DNA from: Echinarachnius parma
Lineage: Eukaryota; Echinodermata; Echinoidea; Clypeasteroida; Echinarachniidae
NCBI GenBank assembly: GCA_037951105.1
Contig: JBAMJV010009072.1
Coordinates: forward strand, 1 to 64,000
Direction of reading: 5' to 3'
DNA: 64,000 nt
The notes beneath the pieces are model-generated. The model was not told where the DNA came from. It worked only from the letters and a program-made list of their open reading frames with translations, and ran no database searches. How positions within the stretch are numbered: the stretch's first letter is position 1; each line of letters begins with the position of its first letter. Positions 20,596 to 31,280 of the stretch are shown here, in pieces. The position numbers and the translations under genes were made by a program.

Positions 20596-21715
20596 TGAAT
20601 TATCATGAATTGATGAGTAATAAGCAATGTAAATAACAATTAGTAATTTTATAACAGATTTACTTGCGTAATTACTGAAAATTGCGTGATCGATTAACAA
20701 AAGTGATATGGATCGATTATTCAATGAAATAAACGAGTTATGATCGATTAAAATACATTGTGGATCGATCATTTTATATGTTAAAAATAAATTTAGGAAT
20801 AGAAATCCTTATTATATATTTACCTGTTAGTTTTCGTAGTTTTGTTTTATTGTTTACGCCACTGCATGTACGTACCCTTTTGACTGATCAAAGGCTTTTT
20901 TGTACCGTGTATAAATACAAATAAAACTGACAAACAGACAAAAATGTTGGGACATTATGACTAGTTTCACGAAATTCATGGAATTGGCAATCTCTCACTG
21001 AAAACAATTATAACAAGTTCAGCAATTTCGGTTATTTAGTTTTCTTTCTATAATGTTCTTAGAGCCAGTTTATTTGTTACGCCATGTCCAGTTTCAATGT
21101 CGACCAATCTCAACAAAACGTTTACCTGATACGTCGTTTCTTTCGCATGCAGTAGCAGTGAACAATAATTGGCCAAACCGCAAATAGTACAGAATGTTAG
21201 ATGATATCAATTTTTAAACTTTTGATCACAATACAATACATTTACCTCCGAAATGTTCGGCTGCCAATATTTGTAGTGTGATCAAAAGTGTAGAATAGAT
21301 GTCTTATAAATCACCAAAAAGGCAATACGAATAGTACAGCATGTTCATTGATGATGACTATGATGTGTATTTGCTTCGTCATTCTGTGACCAGGTGTCAA
21401 GCAAAATAAGTCCGAAACCTTCCTTCCTTCCTATCGAGTGGAATGGTTGACTACTTCAGTTCGGAATTCTAGAATGTTCTAGTTTTCCCTTAATAGGGGG
21501 CTTCCAACACATGGTAGCATGCAGTCATAGCCCGCCATTGAAACGTGAAGCTGTACTAATTACACCGGGTTTTCACCCTACTCTTTTACGAATAGTGAAT
21601 AAGGTTCTGACATGGGGTCACAATATTTGCCCTATATAGAACGAAAACTACGTACCCGAGACCAGTCATTCTGTCCCAATATTGTGGGACTGGGAAGTAT
21701 GCCGTTCGTTTTTTG
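20596..21715. other. Intronic/intergenic DNA, nothing recognised
   Basis: AT-rich, with TGATCGAT motifs at 20,688-20,770 but no family D borders. No supported gene. Present in unit 2 with only scattered differences. Confidence 0.5.
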
Positions 21716-21842
21716 TGTTGTTTTGATTTGTTTTGTTTTTGTGTTTTTGTGTTTTTTGTGTGTGTTTTGTGTTTTTTTTTTTGGTTTTTTGTGTTTTGTT
21801 TTGTTTGTTGTTTTTTTTTTTTTTTTTTTTGGGGGGGGGGGG
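21716..21842. repeat. (TTTTG)n, poly-T and poly-G tract (unit 1)
   Basis: GTTTT/GTGTTTTT low-complexity sequence, then a T run of about 20 and a G run of about 11, just 50 bp before exon C's acceptor. The unit 2 copy has shorter T and G runs. The Lys/Gln- and Phe-rich frames across it are artefacts. Confidence 0.8.
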
Positions 21843-21895
21843 TCGGGGGCACCCTGATTTGTGACATTATATTTCATTGACCCTTGACCTCACAG

Positions 21896-21996
21896 GGTAT
21901 CAAGGGCGCGCTCTAACGATGAGAAGAAGCAGACAGCTGCCTTGCGACTCGGACCAATGCTCCTTCAGACTCCCTTTGAGATCCTAGAAGACGGAG
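21896..21996 (+). CDS. Candidate exon C (unit 1), unknown gene
   Basis: A GC-rich 101-bp segment between TTGACCTCACAG| and GGAG|GTAAAA. Read with one leading base it is open for 33 codons, including 'VSRARSNDEKKQTAALRLGP' and 'QTPFEILEDG'. The other two frames contain stops. It ends with one extra base, which fits candidate exon D (two leading bases). Identical in unit 2. Function unknown. Confidence 0.5.
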
Positions 21997-22250
21997 GTAA
22001 AATGATATCTAGAGTTTATAATGATGAAAAAGGTCGATAAATGATTTTGTTGTAATTGTTAAGATACATGTACTAGTTATTATTACTATCAACATTATTA
22101 GGCACGTATGATTTAAGTAAACATCTAATCATCATTATCAAGCGCTATGATTTATGTTATGTATTATCATTATTATCATCACTGTCTTATCAATATCAGT
22201 ATCATTTATATGCGTTTATTTTCTATCGGTTGTCATTTTTTTTTACACAG

Positions 22251-22303
22251 GAGAAACAAAGGGCCTACCCATCATCGGCATCGATGTTTTACGACGATGT
22301 AGG
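22251..22303 (+). CDS. Candidate exon D (unit 1), unknown gene
   Basis: A short 53-bp exon candidate with a strong acceptor (T-run then ACACAG) and a consensus donor (AGG|GTAAGT). Joined to exon C it reads 'GETKGLPIIGIDVLRRCR' without a stop and ends in phase 0. Exon A' of unit 2 starts in phase 0, so an A-B-C-D block could be spliced to a second A-B-C-D block in frame. Identical in unit 2. Confidence 0.48.
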
Positions 22304-22939
22304 GTAAGTTGTGGTTTTTTTTCGGGGGAGGGGTTATTACCTTGCAAATCAAAGTCAATGTAACAACTAAACTGTCACTTTATCCTAATGTACTATTTCT
22401 CTTTGATTTATATATCAAATTAATTAATGTCAATTAATTTACGTTACTGATGAATTTTACATTATTATTTTTGTACCCATGTCAACGGAACACAGCACTA
22501 CAATGGTTATTATTGCACACAACGTGCACCTATTCCGCTCCTTACATACCTGAGTATTCCAGCTCAAATTCCGGCTCGTAGTTCTGTCTTTAATTATTCG
22601 TGTCTTTAATAAGGGTTGGCCAGGGCAAACTGTGCCGCAGTTTAATTTTCCTCTTCCGAATGTAATTTAAATTCCTCAGTAAAGTACGTTATCGACTTGA
22701 ATCACTCTATGATAGAGTTGGCGAGGAGTTGGACATTAAGTACTACCGTTTCTTCTTCCTCTTCTCGATGTATTTTAAATATATATGTATTTATAATTAT
22801 TTTATATATATTTAAATTGAAGATGAAATAAATAACCTTATACATCATTTTATCCCTTTTCCCCATTAAATTCCTCAGTGCATTCTCGACTTGAATCACT
22901 CGACGCTAAGAGTGGGCGGGGACCTAGGACACGAAGTAC

Positions 22940-24070
22940 CGCTCCTCTCTCAAGACGATGTGTTCCACGATTCCAGATTGGTGCGCTCCAGATCATGGCT
23001 GATTTGACATAATTTTGATAATGATTTGGTCCCGATTTGGTATCATATCGCGGCTTACTGATATAGATTAGAGAAGGAAAAGTATATAGATGCACGGCTG
23101 AGTGGTTACCAGGGGACTTGCCTAGATGTTCTGTATAGCCTTCACAATACTTGATATATCCCTCAAGGCGATGTATTCAACAACAACAGATTGGTGCGAT
23201 CCAGATTAAGGCTGATTTGACACAATTTTGATAATGATTTGGTATCATATCGCGGCTTATTTATATAGATTAGAGAAGGAAAAGTTAGATAGATGCACGG
23301 CTGAGTTATCAGGGGACTTAATGCCTATATATGTTCTGTATAGCTTTCACAATAATTGATAGTCTCTCAAGACGATGTATTCCATGCACGACTCCAGATT
23401 GGTGCGCTCGCGATCGTGACTGATTTGAGATCATTTGATAATGATTTCGTATCATCGCGGCTTACTTATATAGAATGGAGAAGGAAAAGTTAGTTAGATG
23501 CACGGCTGAGTTACCAGGGGACTTGCCTAGATGTTCTGTACAGCCTTCACAATACTTGATATATCTCTCAAGGCGATGTATTCAACGACAACAGATTGGT
23601 GCGATCCAGATCATGACTGATTTGATAATGATTTGGTATCATATCGCGGCTTATTTATATAGAATGGAGAAGGAAAAGTTAGTTAGATGCACGGCTGAGT
23701 GGTTACCAGGGGACTTGCCTATATATGTTCTGTATAGCTTTCACGACTCCAGATTGGTTCGATCTAGATCGTGGCTGATTTGACATAGTTTTGATAATGA
23801 TTGGGGGTTTTATATCGTGGCTAATTAGAATTATGATTATAGAAAGGAGAGGGGAAAGTTAGTTTGACACCTCAGTTATACCAGAGAACTTGCCTAGATG
23901 TTCTGTAATGGTCTCCCAAGGCAATGCGTTCCACGATTCCATATTGGTGCGCTCCAGATCAAGGCTGATTTGACATAATTTTGATAATGATTGGGGGTTT
24001 TATATCGTGGCGAATTAGAAGTATGATTATAGAATGGAGAGGGGAAAGTCGGTTAGATAGGCCTATATAC
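22940..24070. repeat. ~200-bp satellite, about 6 units (unit 1)
   Basis: Units marked by 'CCAGATTGGTGCG', 'GGCTGATTTGACATAATTTT', 'GGTATCATATCGCGGCTTA', 'AGAGAAGGAAAAGTTAG', 'GATGCACGGCTGAGT' and 'GGGGACTTGCCTAGATGTTC'. Spacings of the first marker are about 214, 207, 199, 156 and 190 bp. Units are diverged and carry internal indels. The 102-codon frame at 23,475 runs through two units and is not a gene. Confidence 0.8.
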
Positions 24071-24592
24071 CAATGAGAGTGACGATTGATCGATATGAGA
24101 GAATGTTCATGAACATCTATAGCTACATTTTCTTGCTATGTTATCGATTGCAAGTGTTCACCGATGAGGGACTATAGCACTAGAAAGGTGGCACTGAAAG
24201 TGAACCAAAATTAAACATATAACACATGTTTGTATGCTTATACTTTATACTGTCGGTTTATCTTCATGTATAGCTTCGTGTTTAATTGTGAACATTATTC
24301 ATTTGTCATGTATTAAGTAATAGTGTCTGCATTTGTATAATTATTTTGACTGTAAATGATTGCTGAGAACAAAATGTTCCTGCCTATACGCAGCTAAAAT
24401 GCAAAGTGCTTTTAATTATTCGCTCATGTTATACAGAAAGAAAAATAATTTACATTTAAAGTTCAGAGCCGCTACTTAATACTAACAGTGGAATCCCGTT
24501 ATACCGAGGAGCTTGCGACCATGAACATTATATACCTTGTTATATTGGGTACATGACAGTTGTTCTATCAGGGTTGTACTAAACAAAAAATA

Positions 24593-25008
24593 AAGTCAAA
24601 CCTGTGTATAGTGACCACCGAGGGGAAGTAAGATAAAGTGGCCACGGTATACAGATGACCTCTAGACAGGTTCATTACATTGTTTTTATCTGCAGGGTAT
24701 CATGTTTAGTGACCACTAAAGCAATGCTAGAAATTGACCTTTTTGCCTTGTGGCCCAGTCGGGCATGTAAAAACAAGATTGTTCAACTTTGAGTGGCCCA
24801 AAACCTAAATCTGGTGGCCCCAAACAAAGAAAATCATAACAAATTCTGTTAAATTTGGTTGCCCGAACGGGCCAGTAGAATTTAGGATCAATGAAATTTG
24901 GTGGCCCGGAGTTAATTTTTAGTGGCCCCGGGCCAGCGGGCCTATGCCATTGACTATAGGCAGGTTGGCTGCTATATCGACAGGTAGCCACTAAGACAGG
25001 TTTGACTG
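24593..25008. mobile_element. GTCAAACCTGT-end MITE, TA-flanked (unit 1)
   Basis: Begins TA|AAGTCAAACCTGTGTATAGT and ends GACAGGTTTGACTG|TA. The inner part holds GTGGCCC / GGGCCAC phrases and may itself contain a second insertion (about 24,715-24,960). Same family as 52,530. Confidence 0.65.
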
Positions 25009-25300
25009 TAATATATTCAGAGCTACCATTAAAACGGTCCGAAAAATCAGCCAATGTTTCGAGGGTTCTTTCACGATTTTGAACTTCTCACCCGTTTATA
25101 TGGGGGGGGGGGGGGAATAGTATGACGTCATACTATTAAAGGACCCCATAACGAGGAAGATTTTTCTGACAACCATTAAAGTTACTTTTTTATAATAGGG
25201 TTTTGTTCATAAGTATCAGAGCTCGTTATAACAATGTTCCAAGGTATCAATCAATGGCATGAAATTCAACTCTTCACTTCAGTATTAGTAATTATTATGT

Positions 25301-26024
25301 TCTTCTTTAAAAATACACCATGAAGTTATATACTTGCTTGTGTAAGACTATAAACTTCCATTGTTATAAGGGATATGTGTCAGGTAGTTACATAATACTT
25401 CACCTTTTCAATGTTTATAGGAATACACCATGTTATTGTATTGCTTTCAGATGCAGAACTTAGGGTTTATCAAGGTTTTGCATGATACACATTTGATGGG
25501 ATTGATTATCATTATCATCATAAGATATGGATTTTCATTTCTTCTGTGAAAATATCGTGGCACAATCTTCATTACTCAAGGCACATTACATCAATTGTGT
25601 ACATCTCAATTTGAATTAAGTGCTGCAATGCATAAACGTGTTCAAAAGAATGAACGAATTTTCATTCATTCAAACAACAAATATACCTACAAATTTCACG
25701 CCATTATGTAAATCATTTATACATATGACAATAAGAAACATTTTGAGAGTTGTTAAATCCCTAAAAGACACTTTAAACATGTTAAATGTTATGTTTTAGT
25801 ATCATAAATTTTGCTTGTAAAACTAGAATATTATGAAATACTGTGGACTTGTGTAAACTTCTATGTCTATTGCAGGTCAATATGAAACTGGTGTGTAAAT
25901 TGTAACCATGGTAACCACTATCAATGTAATGATCTAGGCCCATATTCATATACAACCAGACTAGCTGACTTCAATAAAATAAATCTTTAAAGGATCTATT
26001 AACTTTGTTCATAATAAAAGTGAT
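25301..26024. other. Spacer absent from unit 2
   Basis: AT-rich, no gene or named repeat. It separates the end of close unit homology from the relic at 26,025; in unit 2 the equivalent DNA is missing (48,825-48,830). Confidence 0.5.
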
Positions 26025-26170
26025 GAATGGCTGATAAAATGTGCATTTTTTGTATGTGTAAAAATTTAGCTTTAAACTAATTAAGGTAATATGGCCGAGA
26101 AATCGGCTAAAAGATAGTTAATGTGCAGACTCATTGCACTGACTTTGTATACAGTTATTACTTTCCATAT
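26025..26170. repeat. Old relic of the DNA upstream of exon A (unit 1 side)
   Basis: Diverged match to 18,125-18,300: 'AAAGTGATGAATGGCTGATA' against 'AAAGTGATGAGTGATTAATA', 'GGCCGAGAAATC' against 'GGCCGAGAAATA', and 'TCATTGCACTGACTTTGTA' against 'TCATTGCACTTACTTTGTA'. It implies an older tandem duplication with a period of about 7.9 kb. Confidence 0.55.
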
Positions 26171-26642
26171 ACACATACTGCGCAGCGTATAGCCAGTTCT
26201 CTTTTTTAGGGCGTTGTCATCGAGCTACAATGGATGCCTCGGGGCTCGGGCGTTTAAAATACCGTCAAGGAGCAAGTTCAGGCGTCCCATTTTCTCGCTG
26301 TTGGAAGAGCTGGATGAGCTCGTTACTCATAAGTTAAGTGCATTTCAATTCAGTTACGAATCGTATTAATATGAATTCAGTGGAAATTTAATTGTTAAAA
26401 TTGAGTAGATAATATGCGGTCTATGCCTTTAGAGAGAAAGAGATTCGGCATAAAGTGTAGCATAAAGTTGGTTTGAAATATACACTATGTTATTCGAAGT
26501 GAGGGCTGCTGTGTGAGTTTCGGCTAAGGGCTTTTTGTCCGAAGGTACATGAATATTTTGTTATTCTTTATTTATTTCACTTGTGATTCTACGTTTTTGT
26601 GATATTAATGCACTGTTGTTATACCTATTTACCGGTTTTTTA

Positions 26643-27050
26643 GGAACCTTGTACTTGGAGCACAAGCAGAAGCTAATGAAGATCGCAGATCAGTCACCCT
26701 ATGGATGGGGCACCGTGGTGGAGTACAAAGCCAACGTTCTGGCCTTCGATTCGGTCGACGAGAGAAGGATTGAAGTCCGAGGTCATGACGAGGGGCAATG
26801 CGGCATCAATGGACCGACTAGGAGGCTGCATAGGGGCAGCGGGTTCCGGCCATACACTACAACGCCGTCATCTCGACGGGTTGCTTCAGGACTCAGCAGG
26901 CCCGTGCAGTCTGGGGACGCCCGGAGGAAGGGTGACGTCGGGTTTTCCGTCGGAGGTCGGGCACCAGTCTTGCGTGTGGGAAGCCGGGGTATTGGCGTTT
27001 TTGGTGTCGAGAGGTCACACGTGTCAAGGGCAGGCAGTGAGGCAAAGATA
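26643..27050 (+). pseudogene. DIRS-like gag-type ORF remnant
   Basis: After an AG (26,641-26,642) the frame reads 'LEHKQKLMKIADQSPYGWGT' and 'VEYKANVLAFDSVDERRIE'. I recall this pattern (KLIRIADxSxxGWxTVxEY..DE..R) from proteins preceding DIRS-type RTs in cnidarians and echinoderms. Downstream it has 'RRLHRGSGFRPYTTTPSSRR' and a decayed zinc-knuckle-like part ('DVGFSVGGRAP') where Cys are expected. The plus-strand frame stays open to 27,197, but the last third looks degraded. A piece at 26,212-26,330 ('RRPIFSLLEELDELVTHK') may be its upstream part. It could alternatively be host sequence captured beside the element. Confidence 0.6.
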
Positions 27051-27329
27051 AGTACTCAACCATTACGTCAACATCATTATGTTGATTATTTTGCCACATG
27101 CAATTATGTTGATTTTGTGTCATTCACTGTGGGTCGTTTGACGGCTCTTAATAGTTATGGGGGAATGGCACGAAATTACGTTTTAAGATGTGATTGATGA
27201 GGGGTAAAGAATGCCCTATCATGTTTGGCCCGGGCAGATTGATAGTAATAGTAAGAAGAATTTAATATATTCGCTAGGGCGAATCTTGGGTTTATAGGGG
27301 GAGATATACCCTGAGCATTTTGAGGAAAG

Positions 27330-27910
27330 GGTGTTTTTTGAATTAGAAGTATGCCCGTTGATTGAAGTTGATAATATTAGTCAGAGAAGGCTTGTTTTGG
27401 ATTGTTGAAATGTTTATTCTTGCTTATTTAAAGAAAAGTTTTAATATGAAGACGATATACTTGCCAATGATGTGTTGTCTTTTGGTGACTCGTTGTTTAA
27501 TTTTGATTTGAATTTTGCATAATAATTGAGATACTCGAAGACCATAGGGCATAGCTCGGTTTGGATTGTGATTTTCAAGGTAAGTGGAGGTTTCCATAAA
27601 TTTTAACGTCTTGCCTTTTGGTATTTCGACGGTCAAGTACGTGTTTACGTAAGTCACGCGGGTCGTCGTCACCCACGGAATTGGGGACCGCAAGGTCACA
27701 AGGTAATTATGTGCTTCGATGATGGTCTCGGTTTTGTAGCAACCGATAAAGAGGCACCCGATTTACTTGAGGTTGTGCACCACGATATGTTGGGCTTGGG
27801 TTTTCTTAATTGTGGAAAATATGAGTCGCTGGAAACCCATTAGCTGCCAGAGGTAGCTTGGCCTGGTCCGGAGCATGGCTGGAGGGTATGTATATGCATA
27901 TATCTCACGA
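27330..27910 (+). pseudogene. DIRS-like reverse transcriptase remnant
   Basis: RT blocks appear in the right order, with frameshifts and stops between them: 'SQRRLVLDC' (about 27,379), 'FGDSLFNFDL' (27,481-27,510), 'FGISTVKYVFT' (27,617-27,649, cf. family LPFGLSTAPYVFTK), 'RNWGPQGHKVIMCFDDGLGF' with the catalytic Asp pair at 27,718-27,723, and 'LLEVVHHDMLGLGFL'. The FDDG box followed by LG is typical of DIRS/YR retroelements rather than LINE or LTR RTs. At least one stop (TAA near 27,599) and several frame changes make it non-functional. It is followed directly by RNase H. Confidence 0.8.
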
Positions 27911-28184
27911 AATGGTTGAGAAGCGATGAAATTATTCTTTTGTACATTGTTGAAATTCTGGAATGGTTGTATCCTAGCTGGTCCACGTGAATGAATTGGC
28001 GGGCTTTGGTGGCCGGATTATTCTTCGTATACCGCGACAGGTAAGCTCGTTCAAATGAAGATAAGGGAGATTTTTAATAGCTCGAATGGTTGAGCCAGTT
28101 GGCAAGCACCCGTCATGCTTAGTAAGGAAGTAGTCTTTGGATTGTCGTTCGGGTTGCAGCAACTGTTGCTTGCCTGAACGGGAT

Positions 28185-29390
28185 TGGAGTAATGGTATTA
28201 AGATATAAATGTCTTTTTTGATGCCTCTGGCACAGTATATGGTGGGCACACCCACGTTGAGGATGGATTGCTTGAAGCAACGGTCAGGTGGTCATTTGTC
28301 GAGTCCCATAGAGGCTCCACTTGAAGTGAGCTGGAGGCTGTAAACATAGTGTTGTTTTTATATGTAGATACGAAGATGAATTGCTTGAAGCAACGGGCAG
28401 GTGGTCGTTTGACGAGACCCATAGAGGCTCCACTTGAAGTGAGTTGGAGGCTGTAAACATAGTGCTGTTTTTATATGTAGATACGAAGACGAATTGCTTG
28501 AAGCAACGGGCAGGTGGTCGTTCGACACGGCCCATAGAAGCTCCACTTGAAGTGAGCTGGAGGCTGTAAACATAGTGCTGTTTTTATATGTAGATACGAA
28601 GATGAGTTGCTTGAAGCAACGGGCAGGTGGTCGTTTGACACGGCCCATGGAGGCTCCACTTGAAGTGGGCTGGAGGCTGTAAACATAGTGCTGTTTTTAT
28701 ATGTAGATACGAAGATGAATTGCTTGAAGCAACAGGCAGGTGGTCGTTTGTCGAGTCCCATAGAGGCTCCACTTGAAGTGAGCTGGAGGCTGTAAACATA
28801 GTGTTGTTTTTATATGTAGATACGAAGATGAATTGCTTGAAGCAACGGGCAGGTGGTCGTTTGACGAGACCCATAGAGGCTCCACTTGAAATGAGCTGGA
28901 GGCTGTAAACATAGTGCTGTTTTTATATGTAGATACGAAGATGAATTGCTTGAAGCAACGGGCAGGTGGTCGTTCGACACGGCCCATAGAAGCTCCACTT
29001 GAAGTGAGCTGGAGGCTGTAAACATAGTGCTGTTTGTATATGTAGATACGAAGATGAGTTGCTTGAAGCAACGGGCAGGTGGTCGTTTGACACGGCCCAT
29101 GGAGGCTCCACTTGAAGTGAGCTGGAGGCTGTAAACATAGTGCTGTTTTTATATGTAGATACGAAGATGAATTGCTTGAAGCAACGGGCAGGTGGTCGTT
29201 TGACACGGCCCATAGAAGCTCCACCATGAAAGAGCTGTAGGCAGTGAAGAGAGTTCACTTCCGTTTTTATATGTAGATATGAAGAATTAATTGCTTGAAG
29301 CATCGGACAGGTGTTCAGTCCACGAGACCCATAGAGGCTCCACTTGGGGAGAGCTGGAGGCGCTGAAGAGTTTGCCGTTTTTGTTCGTAA
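28185..29390 (+). repeat. 113-bp minisatellite made from DIRS RNase H coding sequence
   Basis: The first unit reads as RNase H on the plus strand: 'FFDASGTVYGGHTHVEDG', 'LLEATVRWSFVESHRGST', a stop, then 'SELEAVNIVLFLYVDTK'. The segment from GAAGCAACGG to the next GAAGCAACGG is then repeated about ten times. The block GAGGCTCCAC starts at 28,311 and then every 113 bp to 29,102, next at 29,215, and last at 29,334. 113 is not a multiple of 3, so the frame rotates from unit to unit. Variants repeat every four units: GATGAGTTGC occurs at 28,601 and 29,053, 452 bp apart. Units 1-8 have TTGAAGTGAG/GGG, a TGA where the family has Trp. The last unit has TTGGGG (Trp kept). Minus-strand frames of 96-176 codons across it are by-products. 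Confidence 0.85.
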
Positions 29391-29900
29391 GATATATTTG
29401 TGTATAGTTTAGTCCAGTTCAGAAGGTTAGTAAGCATGGTAAGAAGGATGTTTTTGTGATAGGTAGCCATGGAGATTCATGATATGCGTAAAATGCATGT
29501 ATGTACTTTATTGTGTCACCCTTTTGGGTAAAGAGAGATGCCAAGTGTCAGATCTCTCGTTTGAGATGGGGTGTCCTGGTACAAGTGGAATAGATGCTTT
29601 TGAGCATAGTTGGGAGGGATATATAAATTGATTGGTCCCTCCACTAAGATTGATTGGAAAAATTGTAGATACAAACAAAAGTTTGTTTGGGAATAAGTAA
29701 ATGGCTTTGATAGTTTATTGTGGAAATCGGCCTCCTTTTGGCCGAAGTTGTATAAGGATATTAATTTGTTATTTTTTTTGGTAGATGTGAGGAAGATTGA
29801 CTCCGGTGGGGCAAGGAAAGGTAGAGGAAATAATGGATTCTTTGGTAATCCTAACTAGGCCTTTAAAGTAGTGGCTTTGAAAGTTCGTTTCTAATGCAAT
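29391..29900 (+). pseudogene. DIRS RNase H C-terminal / connector remnant
   Basis: Readable family blocks: 'PGTSGIDAFEHSWEGYIN', then a stop and 'LVPPLRLIGKIVDT' (about 29,574-29,665). In other frames 'WKSASFWPKLYKDINL' follows at about 29,721-29,770. In intact DIRS elements this region (…VDAFSxxW…NWLVPP…WPSAxFWPLL) links RNase H to the recombinase. Frame changes and stops are frequent. Confidence 0.7.
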
Positions 29901-29984
29901 GTTTTGCTCTTGCAGATTAAGACCTGGATCAGACGATCAGCGCTATAGGATACTAGCGGTCGGTACCACTTCTAATCAAGGGCA

Positions 29985-30180
29985 TGGCTACGCATCTGAT
30001 CATGTGTAGGAGTGAGAGGGCTTCGAGGACGTATTATGGCGCTTTCTCACGATGGGAGTTTATTCATTAAAAGCCTTCTGGAATCAGCCAAGCGACAGAG
30101 CTCCAGAAGGGTAATCTAGAAGGGCACAGTCGCTTTCGACGTGTTTATTTCTTTATGTGGGAAATACACGACAGAAGCTG
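29985..30180 (+). pseudogene. DIRS tyrosine recombinase, N-terminal core remnant
   Basis: 'MCRSERASRTYYGAFSRWEF' (about 30,002-30,061) matches the start of DIRS-type recombinases, where a basic helix with TxxxYxGAFxRW binds DNA. A TAA follows the next few codons. The remaining N-terminal half is hard to read, and a MITE-B copy interrupts the gene before the catalytic C-terminus. Confidence 0.6.
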
Positions 30181-30299
30181 ATGTAGAAGTTTTGCAAGAT
30201 CTAGCGTGTATTGTTATGTCCATGTGCGGGGTTCCTGTGTTTTTGATGTAGTAAAGTCCTTGCGATGCTATGGTATATTCTTGTGGGCATGTATAAGAT

Positions 30300-30517
30300 T
30301 AATTCTATTGTTTTTAAATGTGCGCGTGAATAGCATTGGCGCACTCGCAGATGTTTGGTTTGTACGAAACCGGGGAATAGTGCTGGTTCCGTAGGTGGTG
30401 GAAAATAATTGCGTTGTGTATGAATTACACAACCCTTTGTGAAATGTTGGGCATTTATTTGATATTATAAAATGGTACTAAAATATATAATTATGTTTTT
30501 TTGCTTGGTGGTCTCCT
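30300..30517 (-). mobile_element. MITE-B, inverted partial copy inside the recombinase
   Basis: Reverse complement of 9471-9700: 'GAATAGCATTGGCGCACTCG', 'GAATTACACAACCCTTTGTG' and terminal 'GGTGGTCTCCT' beside TTAA (30,519-30,522). The other end is not resolved. It lies directly before the recombinase GGAT box, so it inserted into the DIRS element. Confidence 0.7.
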
Positions 30518-30521
30518 TTTA

Positions 30522-30700
30522 AGGTTAGGTGGCGCCACATGGGCTGCTAGAGCTTCTATTAATGATATGTTATGGAAGAGGCATGGTTGCTGGAGGTCTA
30601 GAAAGTAAAGGTCGGTTATGTTGACGGCTCAGTTGAGCTCCAGTTACAGGTCACGAGGCCTGTCAAGCATGATGCATTGAATATGTGATAAGCACGCGTT
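30522..30700 (+). pseudogene. DIRS tyrosine recombinase, catalytic C-terminus remnant
   Basis: Right after the MITE the sequence reads 'LGGATWAARASINDMLWKRH' and 'GCWRSRK', the box that in active enzymes holds (R)xGGAT and the catalytic KRHGRW His. A stop or frameshift follows (AAGTAAAGG). The next frame gives 'KVGYVDGSVELQLQVTRPVK', which contains the expected nucleophilic Tyr (GYV). It ends at a TGA about 30,699. The GGAT...HGxW...Y order identifies a tyrosine recombinase of the DIRS/Ngaro group. Confidence 0.75.
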
Positions 30701-31280
30701 TGTTATTGGCTCACTTGAGAAGGAAGTTAGAGCATGGAAGAGATGCTGCTCAGGCTCTCATTTGTGGATTCGGGCGGATAGGAGTTTTTGTTTTTGATCG
30801 GGCGTTAGCCAGGGATGGTTAGAGTTGCTGATGCGTACGATGCATACGGTCTAAAGTTGTTTGTTTGTTAATCTTGAAGGGCAAAGTTTTTGTTCTTGCG
30901 GGATTACATTGTTTTAATTAAGTTGTTTGTGGTATGCATTCGCATTTGAGAAGCCATGCGGTTGATGTACTCGTATCGGAAGTTTATATATTTGTGGTTA
31001 ATACGTTTATATGATAACGACAATGTTCGGTTATGTAGTTTTATTTGGTAAGGGGCCAATTTTGTTTTAAGAATGTATGCTCGTTTATGGCTATATTGGT
31101 TATTGATGGTGTCTTGAGGGCATTTGTCCCTAGATTGCGTCACGTATTTCTTTAATTGAATGTATTCAATTTATTTTTGTTTTTTAATGCTTTATAGTAA
31201 GATTGTATGTAATTTTGGGATTTAATATTACGGTAAGGCGTATTTTTTGGTCAGTCTCAACCCCTTCTTTTATAGGTCTA
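30701..31280. other. DIRS 3' flank, nothing coding seen
   Basis: G+T-rich on the plus strand, no supported gene. It is probably the non-coding 3' part of the DIRS element. Confidence 0.4.

Larger units (their letters stand above)
11946..25300. repeat. Segmental duplication, unit 1
   Basis: Almost base-for-base repeat of 35,797-48,825. The left edge is the MITE-A terminus AGTCATACC in both. The right edge is in '..GTATTAGTAATTATTAT' in both, after which the two diverge. Differences seen by eye are mainly microsatellite and homopolymer lengths, scattered substitutions, and an internal 335-bp duplication (12,971-13,640) only in unit 1. The pair carries candidate exons A-D. The near identity argues for a recent duplication, or for homogenisation, or for an assembly of two haplotypes in series. 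Confidence 0.9.

Noticed and set aside
21586..21877. Lys/Gln-rich and Phe/Val-rich frames (also 45,077-45,371)
   Set aside because: They run through the GTTTT/poly-T/poly-G tract; low complexity only.
23475..23783. 102-codon frame containing a repeated peptide
   Set aside because: Runs across two units of the ~200-bp satellite; repetition comes from the DNA repeat.
26210..26260. Terminal exon of the candidate A-D gene (in-phase frame to a TAA after the AG at about 26,211)
   Set aside because: Only 15 codons, and another frame of the same DNA fits the upstream part of the DIRS gag-like sequence better.
28198..29303. Series of minus-strand 74-176-codon frames
   Set aside because: Shadows of the 113-bp minisatellite; the meaningful reading is the plus-strand RNase H.
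28250..29390. CRISPR-like regular repeat
   Set aside because: Units are contiguous 113-mers without unique spacers, in eukaryotic DNA.
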